From the NCBI GenBank assembly GCA_025451995.1, contig JANWJE010000137.1, forward strand, positions 1 through 64,000: DNA of 64,000 nucleotides, given 5' to 3'. Of this stretch, positions 9,263 through 19,192 are shown piece by piece. The stretch is from Parachlamydiaceae bacterium (GTDB lineage Bacteria > Chlamydiota > Chlamydiia > Chlamydiales > Parachlamydiaceae). Every line of letters begins with the position of its first letter. Positions within the stretch are counted from its first letter, which is position 1. The position numbers and the translations under genes are program-made. A model generated the notes under the pieces. It was not told where the DNA came from, ran no database searches, and worked only from the letters and a program-made list of their open reading frames with translations.

Positions 9263-10582
9263 TCAATTAAACAACAAAACCACTGGATTTTCTAATAAAT
9301 TTTTTAATGTTTTTAAGAAAAGAGCGGCATCGACCCCATCTATCACTCGATGATCAACTGATAAGGATAGATTCAAAACCTTTCCAGGAACGACATTCTG
9401 ATTTTTTATAATAGGAACATCATGGATAGAGGCTACTGCTAATATGGCCGATTGCGGTGGATTTAATATCGCTTGAAACTGAGTAACACCATACATCCCA
9501 AGATTAGAAATAGTAAATGAACCGCCTTTATATTGAGTCGTTTCTAATTTTCCGTTTCTTGCTTGCTCAGCTAATCGGCGAACCTCTAAGCTAATCTCAC
9601 CAATATTTTTATAATCCGCATGTCTAATGATCGGTGTTATTAATCCCCCCTCGGTGCTGACAGCAAAACTCAAGTCGATTGTTTGATATAAAATGATTGT
9701 TTGATTAACGGAATTATAGCCGCTATTTACTTTTGGATGTTGCCTAAGAGACATTGCAACAGCTTTTATGACAATGTCATTAACAGATACTTTAATTTCT
9801 TGACTCTTTAATTGTTCGCGAAGGTGAACGATGGGTTCCGCATCAATTGTTTGATTGATATAAAAATGAGGAATGAATGATTTAGATTCCTGTAATCTTT
9901 GACCAATAATTTTTCTTACCGGGCTTAAAGGGACCTCTTCGTAAGTTCCCGGCTGAACATTCGGAAGCTCCCTATGTCCAAATGCAATGTTTCCTGATGG
10001 TTGTGCTCTATCAAGATCCTTGCTGATGATTCGGCCATCGGGCCCGCTTCCTTTTACAGTTGTTAAGTCCAGCCCCTTCTCTCTAGCGATTTTTTTTGCA
10101 AGGGGGGAAGCTTTAATTTTAATCTGTTTGCCGGTTGGGTAATCAAATCGATAATCCGTTAAAGGGGGTTCCGGTTGAAAGAGAGGCTGAGCATATGTTT
10201 TAATATCATTGCCTCCTGAAATCCTTTCACCTAAAGATTTGTTCTCCTTTTCGGCAGTTTCTTTGTCAGGGGTGCTTTTCGCCTCTACTTTCTGATTTTT
10301 CGATAATGGTTCGGCAGTTGAATAACTTTCTAAACTCTCCTCTTTTTCAATAGAAAAGATGGCTATCGCTTGGTTGATGGAAGCTTCTTCTCCTTCCTTA
10401 ACTAAAATTTTCCTGAGCCAACCTTCATCTAAAGCTGAATATTCTACAGTTGCTTTATCAGTTGCAACTTCAATCAAGACCTCATCGGCATGGACAAAAT
10501 CGCCTTCTTTTTTTAGCCATTTGGCAATTGTCCCCATTTCCATTGTTGGAGACAGTTTTGGCATTGTTACTGTAAACGGCAT
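9263..10582 (-). CDS. pdhC: Pyruvate dehydrogenase E2, dihydrolipoamide acetyltransferase
   Basis: E2 core of the pyruvate dehydrogenase complex, moving the acetyl group from E1 to CoA. Domains in order: one N-terminal lipoyl domain (residues 1-78) with the lipoylated lysine K43 in ATDKATVEY; a charged linker; the peripheral-subunit-binding domain (about 158-192, SPLAKKIAREKGLDL...GPDGRI); a second linker; and the catalytic acetyltransferase domain with the active-site motif DHRVIDG (His411). The total of 439 residues is normal for a one-lipoyl E2. The ATG at 10582 lies inside the end of pdhB (16-base overlap), so translation is probably coupled. No E3 gene lies in this cluster. Confidence 0.95.
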   Translation of the reverse strand: MPFTVTMPKLSPTMEMGTIAKWLKKEGDFVHADEVLIEVATDKATVEYSALDEGWLRKILVKEGEEASINQAIAIFSIEKEESLESYSTAEPLSKNQKVEAKSTPDKETAEKENKSLGERISGGNDIKTYAQPLFQPEPPLTDYRFDYPTGKQIKIKASPLAKKIAREKGLDLTTVKGSGPDGRIISKDLDRAQPSGNIAFGHRELPNVQPGTYEEVPLSPVRKIIGQRLQESKSFIPHFYINQTIDAEPIVHLREQLKSQEIKVSVNDIVIKAVAMSLRQHPKVNSGYNSVNQTIILYQTIDLSFAVSTEGGLITPIIRHADYKNIGEISLEVRRLAEQARNGKLETTQYKGGSFTISNLGMYGVTQFQAILNPPQSAILAVASIHDVPIIKNQNVVPGKVLNLSLSVDHRVIDGVDAALFLKTLKNLLENPVVLLFN

Positions 10583-11571
10583 ATCATTCCTAAACTTCTC
10601 TCAACAGCCTTTAAAATTCTTGGCACATTAGGGATAGTTTCATTTTCTAATATTTTTGAATAAGGCATGGGGGTTTCTTTTTGACATACTCTTTCAATCG
10701 GTGAATCGAGTTGATCAAAACAATGCTCCATAATTTGGAAAGAGAGTTCGGCTCCAATTCCGGCAAATTGATGTCCTTCCTCTACGATCACGACATGATG
10801 GGTCTTATTCACTGAATTGACAACGGTTGCTATATCGAGGGGTTTAATTGTCCTTAAGTCGATAAGTTCAGCCTTGATTCCGAATTGGTTCAAAATTTTT
10901 ACCGCTTCTTTGCAGACATTGACCATTCGGCTGTGAGAAATCAGTGTAATGTCCTTTCCTTCAGTCACAATTTTAGCTTTACCGATAGGAACTAAATATT
11001 CCCCTTTCGGTATCTCCATCTTGTCGCCATAGCAAAGCTCTGATTCTAAAAATATAACAGGGTTATTATTTCTAATTGCAGATTTTAACAGACCTTTTGC
11101 ATCATAAGCATTACTCGGAGCTACAATATACCACCCGGGTAAATTGCCATAGATTGCTTCAACGCAATGGGAATGTTGGCTGGAGACCTGAGCTGCAGCG
11201 CCGTTTGGCCCCCTGAAGACAATCGGAACTGAAAATCGATTCCCTGACATATAATACATTTTTATTGCATGAGAGATCAGTTGATCGGCGGCGACAAAAG
11301 AAAAATTAAAACTCATAAATTCTACAATAGGCCTTAAGCCTGTCATCGCAGCGCCAATGCACAAGCCGGCAAATCCACATTCTGAGATAGGTGTATCGAT
11401 AATCCGGTTAGAACCCCATTTTTTTAGCATTCCTTTTGTAACTTTGTAGGGGCCATTATATTCCGCTACTTCTTCCCCCATCACAAACACATTTGGATCG
11501 CGAGCCATCTCTTCATCGATCGCTTGCCTCAGCGCTTCTCGAAATTCAACAACTTGCATCTCTTCGTTCAT
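10567..11571 (-). CDS. pdhB: Pyruvate dehydrogenase E1 component, beta subunit
   Basis: The 334-residue beta subunit of thiamine-diphosphate-dependent pyruvate dehydrogenase. The family pattern is clear: N-terminal REALRQAIDEEMARDPNVFV and GEEVAEYNGPYKVTKGM (carrying the cofactor-contacting Glu), the central AAAQVSSQHSHCVEAIYG loop, and the C-terminal transketolase-like domain (VVIVEEGHQFAGIGAELSF). It pairs with pdhA, whose stop overlaps this start in an ATGA arrangement, and overlaps pdhC downstream. Length is normal. The chain of overlapping genes indicates one transcript with coupled translation. Confidence 0.95.
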   Translation of the reverse strand: MNEEMQVVEFREALRQAIDEEMARDPNVFVMGEEVAEYNGPYKVTKGMLKKWGSNRIIDTPISECGFAGLCIGAAMTGLRPIVEFMSFNFSFVAADQLISHAIKMYYMSGNRFSVPIVFRGPNGAAAQVSSQHSHCVEAIYGNLPGWYIVAPSNAYDAKGLLKSAIRNNNPVIFLESELCYGDKMEIPKGEYLVPIGKAKIVTEGKDITLISHSRMVNVCKEAVKILNQFGIKAELIDLRTIKPLDIATVVNSVNKTHHVVIVEEGHQFAGIGAELSFQIMEHCFDQLDSPIERVCQKETPMPYSKILENETIPNVPRILKAVERSLGMICRLQ

Positions 11572-12575
11572 GGTGCAAACACATCTTCTTCTAACGTTTC
11601 AACATCAGGCCATGGGCTGTTATCGGCATATTCTATAGCAGCAAGAACTTTTTCTTTCATGTCTTTATCAATTTCTTTAAATGTATCTTCAGAAATTACC
11701 TTGTTCTCTATTAAGGCTGTTTTTAGAAGGACGATGGGATCTTGTAGTTGGATGAGCTGTTTCATTTCTTCTTTCGATCGATAATCCCCCGGATCTGAAA
11801 TGGAATGACCTTTAAATCGCTGGGCAATCACCTCCACAAGAACCGGCCTTCCGGTTTCTAGGATCTCTTTTTGAATCTGTTTAAAGGCGCTGTAGCATTC
11901 AAAAAAGTTTTTTCCATCTAATGTATATCCCTTCATGTTATAACCGGAAGCTTTGTCTTCAGCTAATTTCGATACGCAAACAGCCCGCTCAACAGCTGTT
12001 CCCATTCCCCATTTATTATTTTCAATGATATAGAGGCAAGGCAAATTCCATAAAGAGGCGAGGTTTAGCGCCTCATGGAAGGACCCCTGCACGACTGCTC
12101 CATCACCCATAAAACAAATCGAGATTTGATCTTTTATCTCTTTATATTTAAGAGAGAATCCAGCTCCTGTCGCAATAGGAATTTGGCCCCCAACAATTCC
12201 AAAACCTCCAAGCAGACGCTCAGAGAAAAAATGCATCGATCCTCCTCGACCTTTTGCATTGCCTGTTGCCTTACCAAACAATTCTGCCATCAATTCTTGA
12301 GGGGATTCTCCTAAGGCTAAAGCTAAACCATGGCAGCGGTACGATGTCGAATACCAATTATTTGTTCCAAATGCTTCAATAGCTGCAATTTGAATAGCCT
12401 CTTGGCCAATGTATGAGTGAAAAAAACCACCGATTTTCCCGTGCTGATAGGCTGCCTCTGCTCTCACTTCAAAATTGCGGATCAATAGCATATTTGAAAG
12501 GCATTGAATAAGCTTTTCAGCCCCAAGTTGTTCGATTAACTTTTTAGTACCGCATTCTAAAAAATGGTGTTCCAT
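11568..12575 (-). CDS. pdhA: Pyruvate dehydrogenase E1 component, alpha subunit
   Basis: The 335-residue alpha subunit of pyruvate dehydrogenase E1. Visible family marks are IGGFFHSYIGQEAIQ, the GRGGSMHFF segment with the substrate/cofactor-site residues, the thiamine-diphosphate motif GDG...NN (CFMGDGAVVQGS ending at IENN), and the phosphorylation-loop region RFKGHSISDPGDYR. The ATG at 12575 lies 19 bases after the stop of the symporter gene on the same strand, with a copy of a small dispersed repeat in the gap, so the operon may extend to include the symporter. The a-b-c order directly coupled to E2 matches chlamydial pdhABC. Confidence 0.95.
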   Translation of the reverse strand: MEHHFLECGTKKLIEQLGAEKLIQCLSNMLLIRNFEVRAEAAYQHGKIGGFFHSYIGQEAIQIAAIEAFGTNNWYSTSYRCHGLALALGESPQELMAELFGKATGNAKGRGGSMHFFSERLLGGFGIVGGQIPIATGAGFSLKYKEIKDQISICFMGDGAVVQGSFHEALNLASLWNLPCLYIIENNKWGMGTAVERAVCVSKLAEDKASGYNMKGYTLDGKNFFECYSAFKQIQKEILETGRPVLVEVIAQRFKGHSISDPGDYRSKEEMKQLIQLQDPIVLLKTALIENKVISEDTFKEIDKDMKEKVLAAIEYADNSPWPDVETLEEDVFAP

Positions 12576-12577
12576 CT

Positions 12578-12600
12578 AAGAACCTGTTCAAAATCTAAGA
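12578..12600. repeat. Second copy of the AAGAACCTGTTCA motif
   Basis: AAGAACCTGTTCAAAATCT fills the 19-base gap between the symporter stop and the pdhA start. It is nearly identical to 6232-6250. Being within a likely operon, it may affect the downstream mRNA 5' end. Confidence 0.5.
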
Positions 12601-13854
12601 AGCCCTTGACAAACAAACATTACCAGAGTGTTCTTTTATTTCAATTTCTGAAACTTCTTGCTGGACGACCGCCGCCACGCAAGAATCCGACCATACGTTG
12701 ATTGCACTTTCCAGCATATCGATTAACGAGTAAAATGGAAGGATGATTCCTAAAATATGAAGGGGAACATTCATTGCAGCTAAAAAAGCGCTCGCAAGAA
12801 AATAACACCCCATGGGAACCCCTGCATTTCCTATCGCAGCTATTGTTGATAAAATAATCCATAAAGCCATTTCGGGATAAGAAAAACTGATCCCCTGACT
12901 CATCGAGACAAACAACACTGTAATCAATATAAAAGCAGCACATGCATTCATGTTAATGGTTGTGCAAAGGGGTAAACTAAAACTTGCCACTCGGCGTGAA
13001 ATTCCAACATTTTCTTCAGCGCATCGAATTGCCATCGGCAGAGCAGCTGCGGACGACTTGGTAAAAAAAGCAACCGATAATGCCGGTGACATCCCTTTAA
13101 ACATTCTCCAGGGTGAAATTTTTTTAAATTTTAATAAAAGCGGCAAGACTACCCCTGCTTGAATAACATTTGCTGCTAAAACACAGGTTAAATAGAGAGC
13201 CAAACTTTTAATGTCTAAGCCATTGTGAAGGTCTCGCATAAATAAGGTAACAAACGCCCAAATCGCGATAGGCATGATCGCTACAATCCACTTTGTAATC
13301 GCAATAATGGCCGCATATACGCTAGAAAAAAATGTATGTAAAGTGGTTCGATGTTGGGTTGGGAGCGAAATAATTGCAAAACTAAAAATCATGGCTAAAA
13401 AAAGGACCCCTATCACATTGTTTTCATTAAAGGGTTGTACAATATTAGAAGGGACAATCTGAATAAAAAATGACCAGTAGCTTGCTTGCGCTGTTTCTTT
13501 CATAGCTGATTGCGCTGCCGCCAAAGAAGCCCCCTCTCTAACCGGTTCAATGATGATAAACAACATGAGAGCAATGGTTGCCGCAATCAATGTCGTTAAA
13601 AGAGTATATTTTATGACTTTTCTGCCTAAGAGTTTGATTTGTTCCATATTGTCCATGCCAGCAGCAGTGGAGACAATGGACAAAAAAATGATTGGCAAGC
13701 TGACAAGCTTTAATAAATTGATAAATAATTGGGAAATCGTTTCTGCCAATTGAAAAAGAAATTGATTATTTAAAAAACCTGCGATCAGTGCAAAAAATAT
13801 TGCTATCCCAAAAAGCATGTTAGGATTGATTTTTCTTTTCTCTACTAAGCACAT
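12595..13854 (-). CDS. Dicarboxylate/amino acid:cation symporter
   Basis: A 419-residue polytopic inner-membrane protein of the DAACS (GltP/DctA-like) family, which takes up glutamate or C4-dicarboxylates with H+ or Na+. The C-terminal half shows the family's signature regions: a Ser/Ala-rich re-entrant loop (FFTKSSAAALPMAI) and the helix with LPLCTTINMNACAAF, corresponding to the NMDGT-type motif. Here Met-Asn-Ala-Cys replaces the usual Met-Asp-Gly-Thr, so substrate choice may differ from typical GltP. The ATG at 13854 is followed by a short charged stretch and the first membrane helix. Import of glutamate or dicarboxylates next to pyruvate dehydrogenase fits feeding of central metabolism in an intracellular bacterium. 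Confidence 0.88.
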   Translation of the reverse strand: MCLVEKRKINPNMLFGIAIFFALIAGFLNNQFLFQLAETISQLFINLLKLVSLPIIFLSIVSTAAGMDNMEQIKLLGRKVIKYTLLTTLIAATIALMLFIIIEPVREGASLAAAQSAMKETAQASYWSFFIQIVPSNIVQPFNENNVIGVLFLAMIFSFAIISLPTQHRTTLHTFFSSVYAAIIAITKWIVAIMPIAIWAFVTLFMRDLHNGLDIKSLALYLTCVLAANVIQAGVVLPLLLKFKKISPWRMFKGMSPALSVAFFTKSSAAALPMAIRCAEENVGISRRVASFSLPLCTTINMNACAAFILITVLFVSMSQGISFSYPEMALWIILSTIAAIGNAGVPMGCYFLASAFLAAMNVPLHILGIILPFYSLIDMLESAINVWSDSCVAAVVQQEVSEIEIKEHSGNVCLSRAS

Positions 13855-13889
13855 AGTTCCTCAAATGTTAATATATTGACAGACTTATT

Positions 13890-13905
13890 AGACCTCTTGC
13901 ATAAT
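13890..13905 (-). repeat. Dispersed GCAAGAGGTCT motif, minus orientation
   Basis: AGACCTCTTGCATAAT, the reverse complement of the 3' part of a 34-base dispersed element seen in full at 50933-50966 and 52049-52082. It lies between two divergent genes, where their promoters must be. Confidence 0.45.
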
Positions 13906-13925
13906 CCCAAAAACGGAAGACAAAC

Positions 13926-14606
13926 ATGAAAATAAAGACCTTACTTCCACTTTTCTTCATTATTGTCGTAATGGTTGTTTCTTACGTTGTTGTCTATTTT
14001 CATCCATTATCAGAAAACAGTTTAAAAGAATTTGATTTAATTTTAAAGGATTTTAATACACAGCACCCTTTACTAACCCCTCTTTTATTTATTATTTTTT
14101 ATATCTTTTATGCGGTTTTTATGCTTCCGGGCATATTTATCCTATCCCTCTTTTCAGGTTTTCTTTTCCATCAACCCTTCAGCACCCTCTATGTCATTTT
14201 TTCTTCAACGATCGGCGCGGCTCTCCTCTTTTTGATTGCAACACCTGCCTTTAATGAAATCAATACTCTAGAGCGCTATCGTTTTTTATCTAAGTTTGAA
14301 AAGGGTTTCAAAAAAAACGCTGCCAATTATCTTTTATTCTTACGCCTCATCCCATTATTTCCTTATAAAGTAGTCAATTTAACCGGTGCGTTCTTCAAAG
14401 TCCCCCTATTGGTTTTCATTTGGACGACAGCCATCGGTATGATCCCATCTGTGTATATCTATACTCAAGCGGGAAGTAGCCTTTCTTATTTTCTTGAAGA
14501 TTCAACCCCTTTTGACCATCTAAGCCTTTATAATTTAGGCTTGATTATTTCACTGATTGCTTTATCTGTGATTCCCTTAATCCCCATTTTTTTTAAAAAA
14601 AAGTAA
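13926..14606 (+). CDS. TVP38/TMEM64 family membrane protein
   Basis: A 226-residue integral membrane protein of the DedA-like/VTT superfamily (TVP38, TMEM64), whose members are linked to lipid scrambling and envelope homeostasis. It has an N-terminal membrane helix, a re-entrant/hydrophobic block (YAVFMLPGIFILSLFSGFLF), a cytoplasmic stretch (FEKGFKKNAANYLLFLRL), the family segment RLIPLFPYKVVNLTGAFFKV, and C-terminal membrane helices. A ribosome-binding site GGAAG (13915-13919) sits six bases before the ATG. It is divergent from the symporter gene, with only 71 bases between starts. The exact substrate of such proteins in chlamydiae is unknown. Confidence 0.8.
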   Translation: MKIKTLLPLFFIIVVMVVSYVVVYFHPLSENSLKEFDLILKDFNTQHPLLTPLLFIIFYIFYAVFMLPGIFILSLFSGFLFHQPFSTLYVIFSSTIGAALLFLIATPAFNEINTLERYRFLSKFEKGFKKNAANYLLFLRLIPLFPYKVVNLTGAFFKVPLLVFIWTTAIGMIPSVYIYTQAGSSLSYFLEDSTPFDHLSLYNLGLIISLIALSVIPLIPIFFKKK

Positions 14607-14723
14607 GTTTTTCTTTAATTTCTTATAAATAAATTGTTAAGATTTCATGTATATTATTAACACACTTGAACATAAATAAAAAAATCAATTACACTAATTA
14701 AATTAAATTAAAAAATCATAACA

Positions 14724-17700
14724 ATGATCTCATCAATAGTTAATTACATCAAAAACCCTGTGTGGGTTGAGTCTTCAGAAGAAGAAAAAATCGCTCTTCA
14801 TTTATTGAAGCCAGCTCGTTTTCTATTTAACAATTTTGACTCTCCTTCTATCGATGAAAGGCAAAAACTAAAGGGAAAAAAAATTGAATATATTCCTTCT
14901 CTTACCGATCAAGAGATAAAAAGCTTTTCTTTTTTGCCTTTGGCTAAAAAAATGACGCGCATTTTTTTTATGACACTCGCATTTTTTGCCGCGCTACCGC
15001 TCACTCCACTGGGATTGTTGTTCCACCATATGGCCTTAAAAAAGAGTGAAGAAGTTAAAAATGCTTATGATGAGATTGAAAAATGGAAGAAATACCCCTA
15101 TTTTATCTCTGCAATGAAAGGCAATTTTGAATCTCTTTTAGATATCCCTAAGGAAAAAGAATCTATCCTTTTTGATGAGACGCCTACTGAATACTCCATT
15201 TTCAATGCGATGGCTATGAGCCCTTTTGATGGAATTTTAAGGAGACAATTTCTTCTAAAATTAATCTACCATTGCCCTGAAAGACATCTTGATAAACTCT
15301 ACGTCGAAAGCGATAGCGGAGGAACTAACCCGAGCTTTATCCTTAAAGAGGGAATGGCTCCATCTCAACGCTATCTATTAGAAGCTTTGATTGACAAGTG
15401 TCCCAAAGATAAAGTTGATGCTTATTTACGAACTCCTTTTTTGCAGTCTGATCATAATTTATTTGTCTGGTTAATCCGCAATAATCATTTAGATTTATTG
15501 CTCAAATTGCTCAATAAATATGAAGGCAAGATGGAACCTTGCTTTAAAGAAGTTTTTAAAGGTAAGGATTTAATAGACATTGCATTAGAAAATGATGCCT
15601 CTAAAGACATCCTCAAGCGGTTGATCAAATTTTGTCCAACTGAATCGCTTAAAAAATTCTATCTCAATGCCGATACATCCAAAAAAGGAAGCTTTCTTTC
15701 TAAAAGCTTGAATAAATCTCAAATAGATATCATCGAACTTCTTATAGAGAATTGTCCAAAAGATAAAGTTCAAGATTACTTAATTGCTCCTTGCATAGAA
15801 AAAGATGAAACATTGATTTCCTGGATGATCGAGAATAATCACGAGAAACTTTTGAGCAAGCTAATTTCTAAATGCGAAGGAAACATTAAGCCCATCTTTC
15901 AACATATCAAGGGAAAATCGCTATTGGATATTGCTATTAAAAAAGGATTTACCCATTTAGAAATTGTTAAAGTTATGATTAATGCATGTCCAAAAGAATG
16001 CTTGGACCTCTTATTTAGTCCGGAAACAAATCCCATGCTTTGGAATCAAACATTTAAAGGCATCTTACAGAATAAAATTGAAGAAATTCTATCAGAAGAT
16101 CCCGAATCGCTGAAAAAATGTCTCACCGCCATACAATCAGATCAAGATACCCTATTGCATAGAGCCAATCAGAGAGAATTTTTTAAGCCTTACTTAGAAA
16201 TGATTTCTTTAGATATCAGAAAAGTTTTAAATGCCGATGGCCTTTCTCCAATGGATTTCATGGAATACACATTTAATCAAAAATGGCTGGCAAAACCTAA
16301 ATTTTCCTCTTCACATCATCAAGTCCTTTCCAAGGATGCTTATAGTCAAAAAGTCAAATCACTAAAAAAAGAAATCTTGAAATTATGGGATGCTCTTGTT
16401 TTTGGTACTCAACCCAATAATATTAGTCCAAAACTTTTATTTTTGAGCCTTGATCATGTCTCCGGTTTGAAAATCTCTAAACAAGTGACGCCTCAAAATT
16501 TACGCTCAAAGCTTGTAATCATACTAGATAAAATAGAAAATAAAACGCCATGGCTTGGGACACCGCCTGAAGATGAACTGGCGGATCTTCATTTATTCTA
16601 TTGTGAAATGCTATTAAATTTTGAATCTGTTTTAACCTACCTTAAAGAATTGAATAAATCTGAAATTACCGCAGCTTATTTGATCGATATAGCAAAAGTA
16701 GATCTGGAAGGGCGTTGCGCGATGGGATATCAAGAAGAGATAGAACAAAAAGTGTCTCTTTCCTCACCGGAAAGTGAACATATGACTTTTGATACATTAT
16801 TGGAAAAGGCTGTCGTGAAAGCCCTGCGTGCTTCCATTGAACACTATTTAAGAACGTCATCTTCAAAAAGCCAATCTAAACAATTAGTCCATTATTCAAG
16901 ACAACTCAATCATGTCTGCGGATTGACGAAGACTGCAGACCCTCTCGATAGATCAACACAAAAGCAAAAACAACAATTGAGAGAAAGCCTAACTGCTAAA
17001 TTCAATCTTAAAACATTTCTCGAAGATGTCAGCAGAAATATAGAAAAAGAAGTTCTCATTGATAGTTTAAAAAATCAAACACCTAAAATTAAACCTTATT
17101 CGTTTTTTGAAAAAGTATCACATTTCTGCTTTGGTTTCAAAGCAACATCCAAAAACACGGATGAGCTCTATCGAAAGGCAGTTTTAACGGCAAAAGAAAA
17201 CGAAGATCGACTCAGAATTTGGGCCAACTATGAAATTAACCAAATAGCCAAGAAAAACACATCAGCCCTCTTAGAATCAGTTCAAAGGGTAAAATCGATC
17301 GTCTTACCGGAAATTTCTACCGGGGACAACATTCTTCTTAAAATTATTTCAGAAGAAAACGAAACCCTCAAAAAAATCGCAAAATGCGAAGAATTAACTA
17401 TTGGAAAATATTTCAACTCCGAACACTCTAACTTTACAGAAGTCGAAGAAGCTGTCATTTTTTTCTTAAAAGAAAAAACGAAATTGAACCCAATCGTCAA
17501 AATGAATATTCATAAGCAATTTATCCTTTTATCAAAACGCATGGAAACAGCTAGAGAATTTGCAAGAATTGCAATAGAAAATACTCAAAAAAAAGGTGCT
17601 TTAGAAAAGATGATCACTATTCAAAAAAACTATCAATCAAAACTGTTGAATATTGTCAAAGAATTAGAGTCTCAAAATGCCAATGATGAATTAGATCTAT

Positions 17701-17846
17701 CTTTCGATCAAAAAAGCTACTTATATCCCTCGCAAGCAATTGAAAACAATTATAAAATGTGGATGTCAGAAGAGGACTTGCCCTATAAGGGTCGAATGAT
17801 TCTAAAATTGTTAAACAATGCCGGCATTCTAGAAAAAAAGAAATAG
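14724..17846 (+). CDS. Large protein with ankyrin-like helical repeats
   Basis: A 1040-residue protein without a firm family. Residues about 75-110 form a hydrophobic segment (IFFMTLAFFAALPLTPLGLL), so membrane anchoring is possible. Residues about 170-440 contain diverged repeats of roughly 60-100 residues with recurring elements such as ELLIENCPKDKV.DYL, W.I..NH..LL.KL, and LLDIAIKKG, which look like degenerate ankyrin-type helical hairpins. The rest is predicted helical and charged. No good ribosome-binding site precedes the ATG at 14724. Proteins of this kind are common host-directed factors in amoeba symbionts, but that role is only inferred here. Confidence 0.75.
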   Translation: MISSIVNYIKNPVWVESSEEEKIALHLLKPARFLFNNFDSPSIDERQKLKGKKIEYIPSLTDQEIKSFSFLPLAKKMTRIFFMTLAFFAALPLTPLGLLFHHMALKKSEEVKNAYDEIEKWKKYPYFISAMKGNFESLLDIPKEKESILFDETPTEYSIFNAMAMSPFDGILRRQFLLKLIYHCPERHLDKLYVESDSGGTNPSFILKEGMAPSQRYLLEALIDKCPKDKVDAYLRTPFLQSDHNLFVWLIRNNHLDLLLKLLNKYEGKMEPCFKEVFKGKDLIDIALENDASKDILKRLIKFCPTESLKKFYLNADTSKKGSFLSKSLNKSQIDIIELLIENCPKDKVQDYLIAPCIEKDETLISWMIENNHEKLLSKLISKCEGNIKPIFQHIKGKSLLDIAIKKGFTHLEIVKVMINACPKECLDLLFSPETNPMLWNQTFKGILQNKIEEILSEDPESLKKCLTAIQSDQDTLLHRANQREFFKPYLEMISLDIRKVLNADGLSPMDFMEYTFNQKWLAKPKFSSSHHQVLSKDAYSQKVKSLKKEILKLWDALVFGTQPNNISPKLLFLSLDHVSGLKISKQVTPQNLRSKLVIILDKIENKTPWLGTPPEDELADLHLFYCEMLLNFESVLTYLKELNKSEITAAYLIDIAKVDLEGRCAMGYQEEIEQKVSLSSPESEHMTFDTLLEKAVVKALRASIEHYLRTSSSKSQSKQLVHYSRQLNHVCGLTKTADPLDRSTQKQKQQLRESLTAKFNLKTFLEDVSRNIEKEVLIDSLKNQTPKIKPYSFFEKVSHFCFGFKATSKNTDELYRKAVLTAKENEDRLRIWANYEINQIAKKNTSALLESVQRVKSIVLPEISTGDNILLKIISEENETLKKIAKCEELTIGKYFNSEHSNFTEVEEAVIFFLKEKTKLNPIVKMNIHKQFILLSKRMETAREFARIAIENTQKKGALEKMITIQKNYQSKLLNIVKELESQNANDELDLSFDQKSYLYPSQAIENNYKMWMSEEDLPYKGRMILKLLNNAGILEKKK

Positions 17847-17850
17847 ACTT

Positions 17851-17871
17851 CTTCCAGTTGAAAGCTGGAAG
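17851..17871. repeat. Dispersed CTTCCAG...CTGGAAG hairpin
   Basis: CTTCCAG and CTGGAAG pair around a TTGAAAG loop just after the stop of the preceding gene. Versions of the same hairpin occur at 28157-28180, 35601-35621, 60211-60230, 60423-60440 and 60535-60548. A T-run follows only about 20 bases later, so it is a repeat with possible transcript-end function. Confidence 0.55.
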
Positions 17872-18003
17872 CAGTATATCCAACCGTCTTTTTTTAAAAA
17901 AAATTCATCTGCGATTTATTTAAAAAAAATATTTTAATTTTAATATACGATTAACACTGAGTAGAACAAAAAAAATAAATTTATTAATAAATTAATAGAT
18001 GAG

Positions 18004-19110
18004 ATGAGGTGGTTTGTGAATGGAATAATTGAGATGGGGTGGAATGACAATTCTTATAAAGCAGATATAGACAACCATTCAGGGAGTATGTGGATGTGTG
18101 TAGGGAAACGAATGGCACCCTATGGTGGATATCTTTATCAATTTATTCCCAAGGAAGAATACGATAATTTTTTTCCTTGTCCGGATTTATTGCTACATTC
18201 TGAAAATTATACAAAAAAAAGAAGTGAAATATTCCCTGCGGTTGAAGACGGGTGTGACTTTCTTGCAAAACAGAATTGTGAAGACGGAGAAATTGTCGAT
18301 TTTGAAGTCGATCGTCACTTTATTGTAGAAGGAAACGCCTACGTTGACAAGTTTTTACAAAGCCATAACATAGGGGAAGAAGAACAAGAATTTAGAAAAA
18401 AAATTACAGATGTATACAAATCGAACATAAAAGAACAAGCTTGTAAGAAATGGTCTCAATGCCAAGACGAACGTGTTTTCTTAAAATTAATTGGATATCG
18501 CATGTTCTTGAATGAAGCTAAACAATTAATTTATGAATTGCCGGATATTGAAGCTCTTCAACAAGGCTGGAAGCAAGCCCAAAAAACGTATAAAACAATG
18601 GATCTTCCTGACTTGGATGTCATCGATTCAAATGGTATAGCAGATGACTCTTCTTTTGCTAAAGCATACATGGAACACAGCGCTCTACTTTCTAACGGAA
18701 AAGAATTTTTCCATGATCATACTTTACACATCCAACCAATTATCTCTAGCATGATAGATGGTAAATATCAAATCCTTCGAGAAAAAATGGTGAATATTTT
18801 GAAAGATTTATTTGAGAAAATTGAAAAGAGAGAAGAAACAGCCAACAAAATTAACAATGAAAACACAATTCTTAACAAAGAAAAATTATATTTTACTCTT
18901 GGAATGATTGCTGATACTTTATCTAACTTACATTCTGATCCATCAAAATTTGAAAAATCTATCTTTGATTGGAATGAATTCGTTAATGGCAGAGTAACAG
19001 ATAATTTAAGAGAAGTGGGATGGGAAGGTTATATAAAAAAGCGTTTTGGGCCAGAAACAAGTTTGCAATCCATTGCTGATTTATGGATGAAGTTAGCCAA
19101 AGATGATTGA
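18004..19110 (+). CDS. Unknown 368-residue protein
   Basis: No family is recognised. The first 120 residues are rich in aromatic residues and Cys (MWMCVGKRMAPYGGYLYQF..., FFPCPDLLL) and could form a small folded domain; residues 130-368 look alpha-helical and charged. There is no signal peptide or membrane segment. The start is uncertain: the ATG at 18004 is preceded by an AT-rich stretch without a clear ribosome-binding site, and internal ATGs exist at 18034 and 18088. It converges on yggS with 67 bases between stops. Coding potential is supported mainly by the long open frame and natural-looking composition. Confidence 0.65.
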   Translation: MRWFVNGIIEMGWNDNSYKADIDNHSGSMWMCVGKRMAPYGGYLYQFIPKEEYDNFFPCPDLLLHSENYTKKRSEIFPAVEDGCDFLAKQNCEDGEIVDFEVDRHFIVEGNAYVDKFLQSHNIGEEEQEFRKKITDVYKSNIKEQACKKWSQCQDERVFLKLIGYRMFLNEAKQLIYELPDIEALQQGWKQAQKTYKTMDLPDLDVIDSNGIADDSSFAKAYMEHSALLSNGKEFFHDHTLHIQPIISSMIDGKYQILREKMVNILKDLFEKIEKREETANKINNENTILNKEKLYFTLGMIADTLSNLHSDPSKFEKSIFDWNEFVNGRVTDNLREVGWEGYIKKRFGPETSLQSIADLWMKLAKDD

Positions 19111-19160
19111 TGTCTAAGGCCCCTTTCTTTTTCAAGCTTTCAGCCCAAAAATCTCTCATT

Positions 19161-19192
19161 TTCTCAAGCAAAGCTAATTACGCAAGAGGTCT
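19161..19192 (+). repeat. 34-base dispersed element, copy overlapping yggS end
   Basis: The sequence CTCAAGCAAAGCTAATTACG and the following CAAGAGGTCT match the element found at 50933-50966, 52049-52082 and, more distantly, 59173-59206. This copy runs into the end of yggS: its TTACGCAAGAGGTCT supplies the last four codons and stop (R-P-L-A-stop, read on the minus strand). Confidence 0.55.
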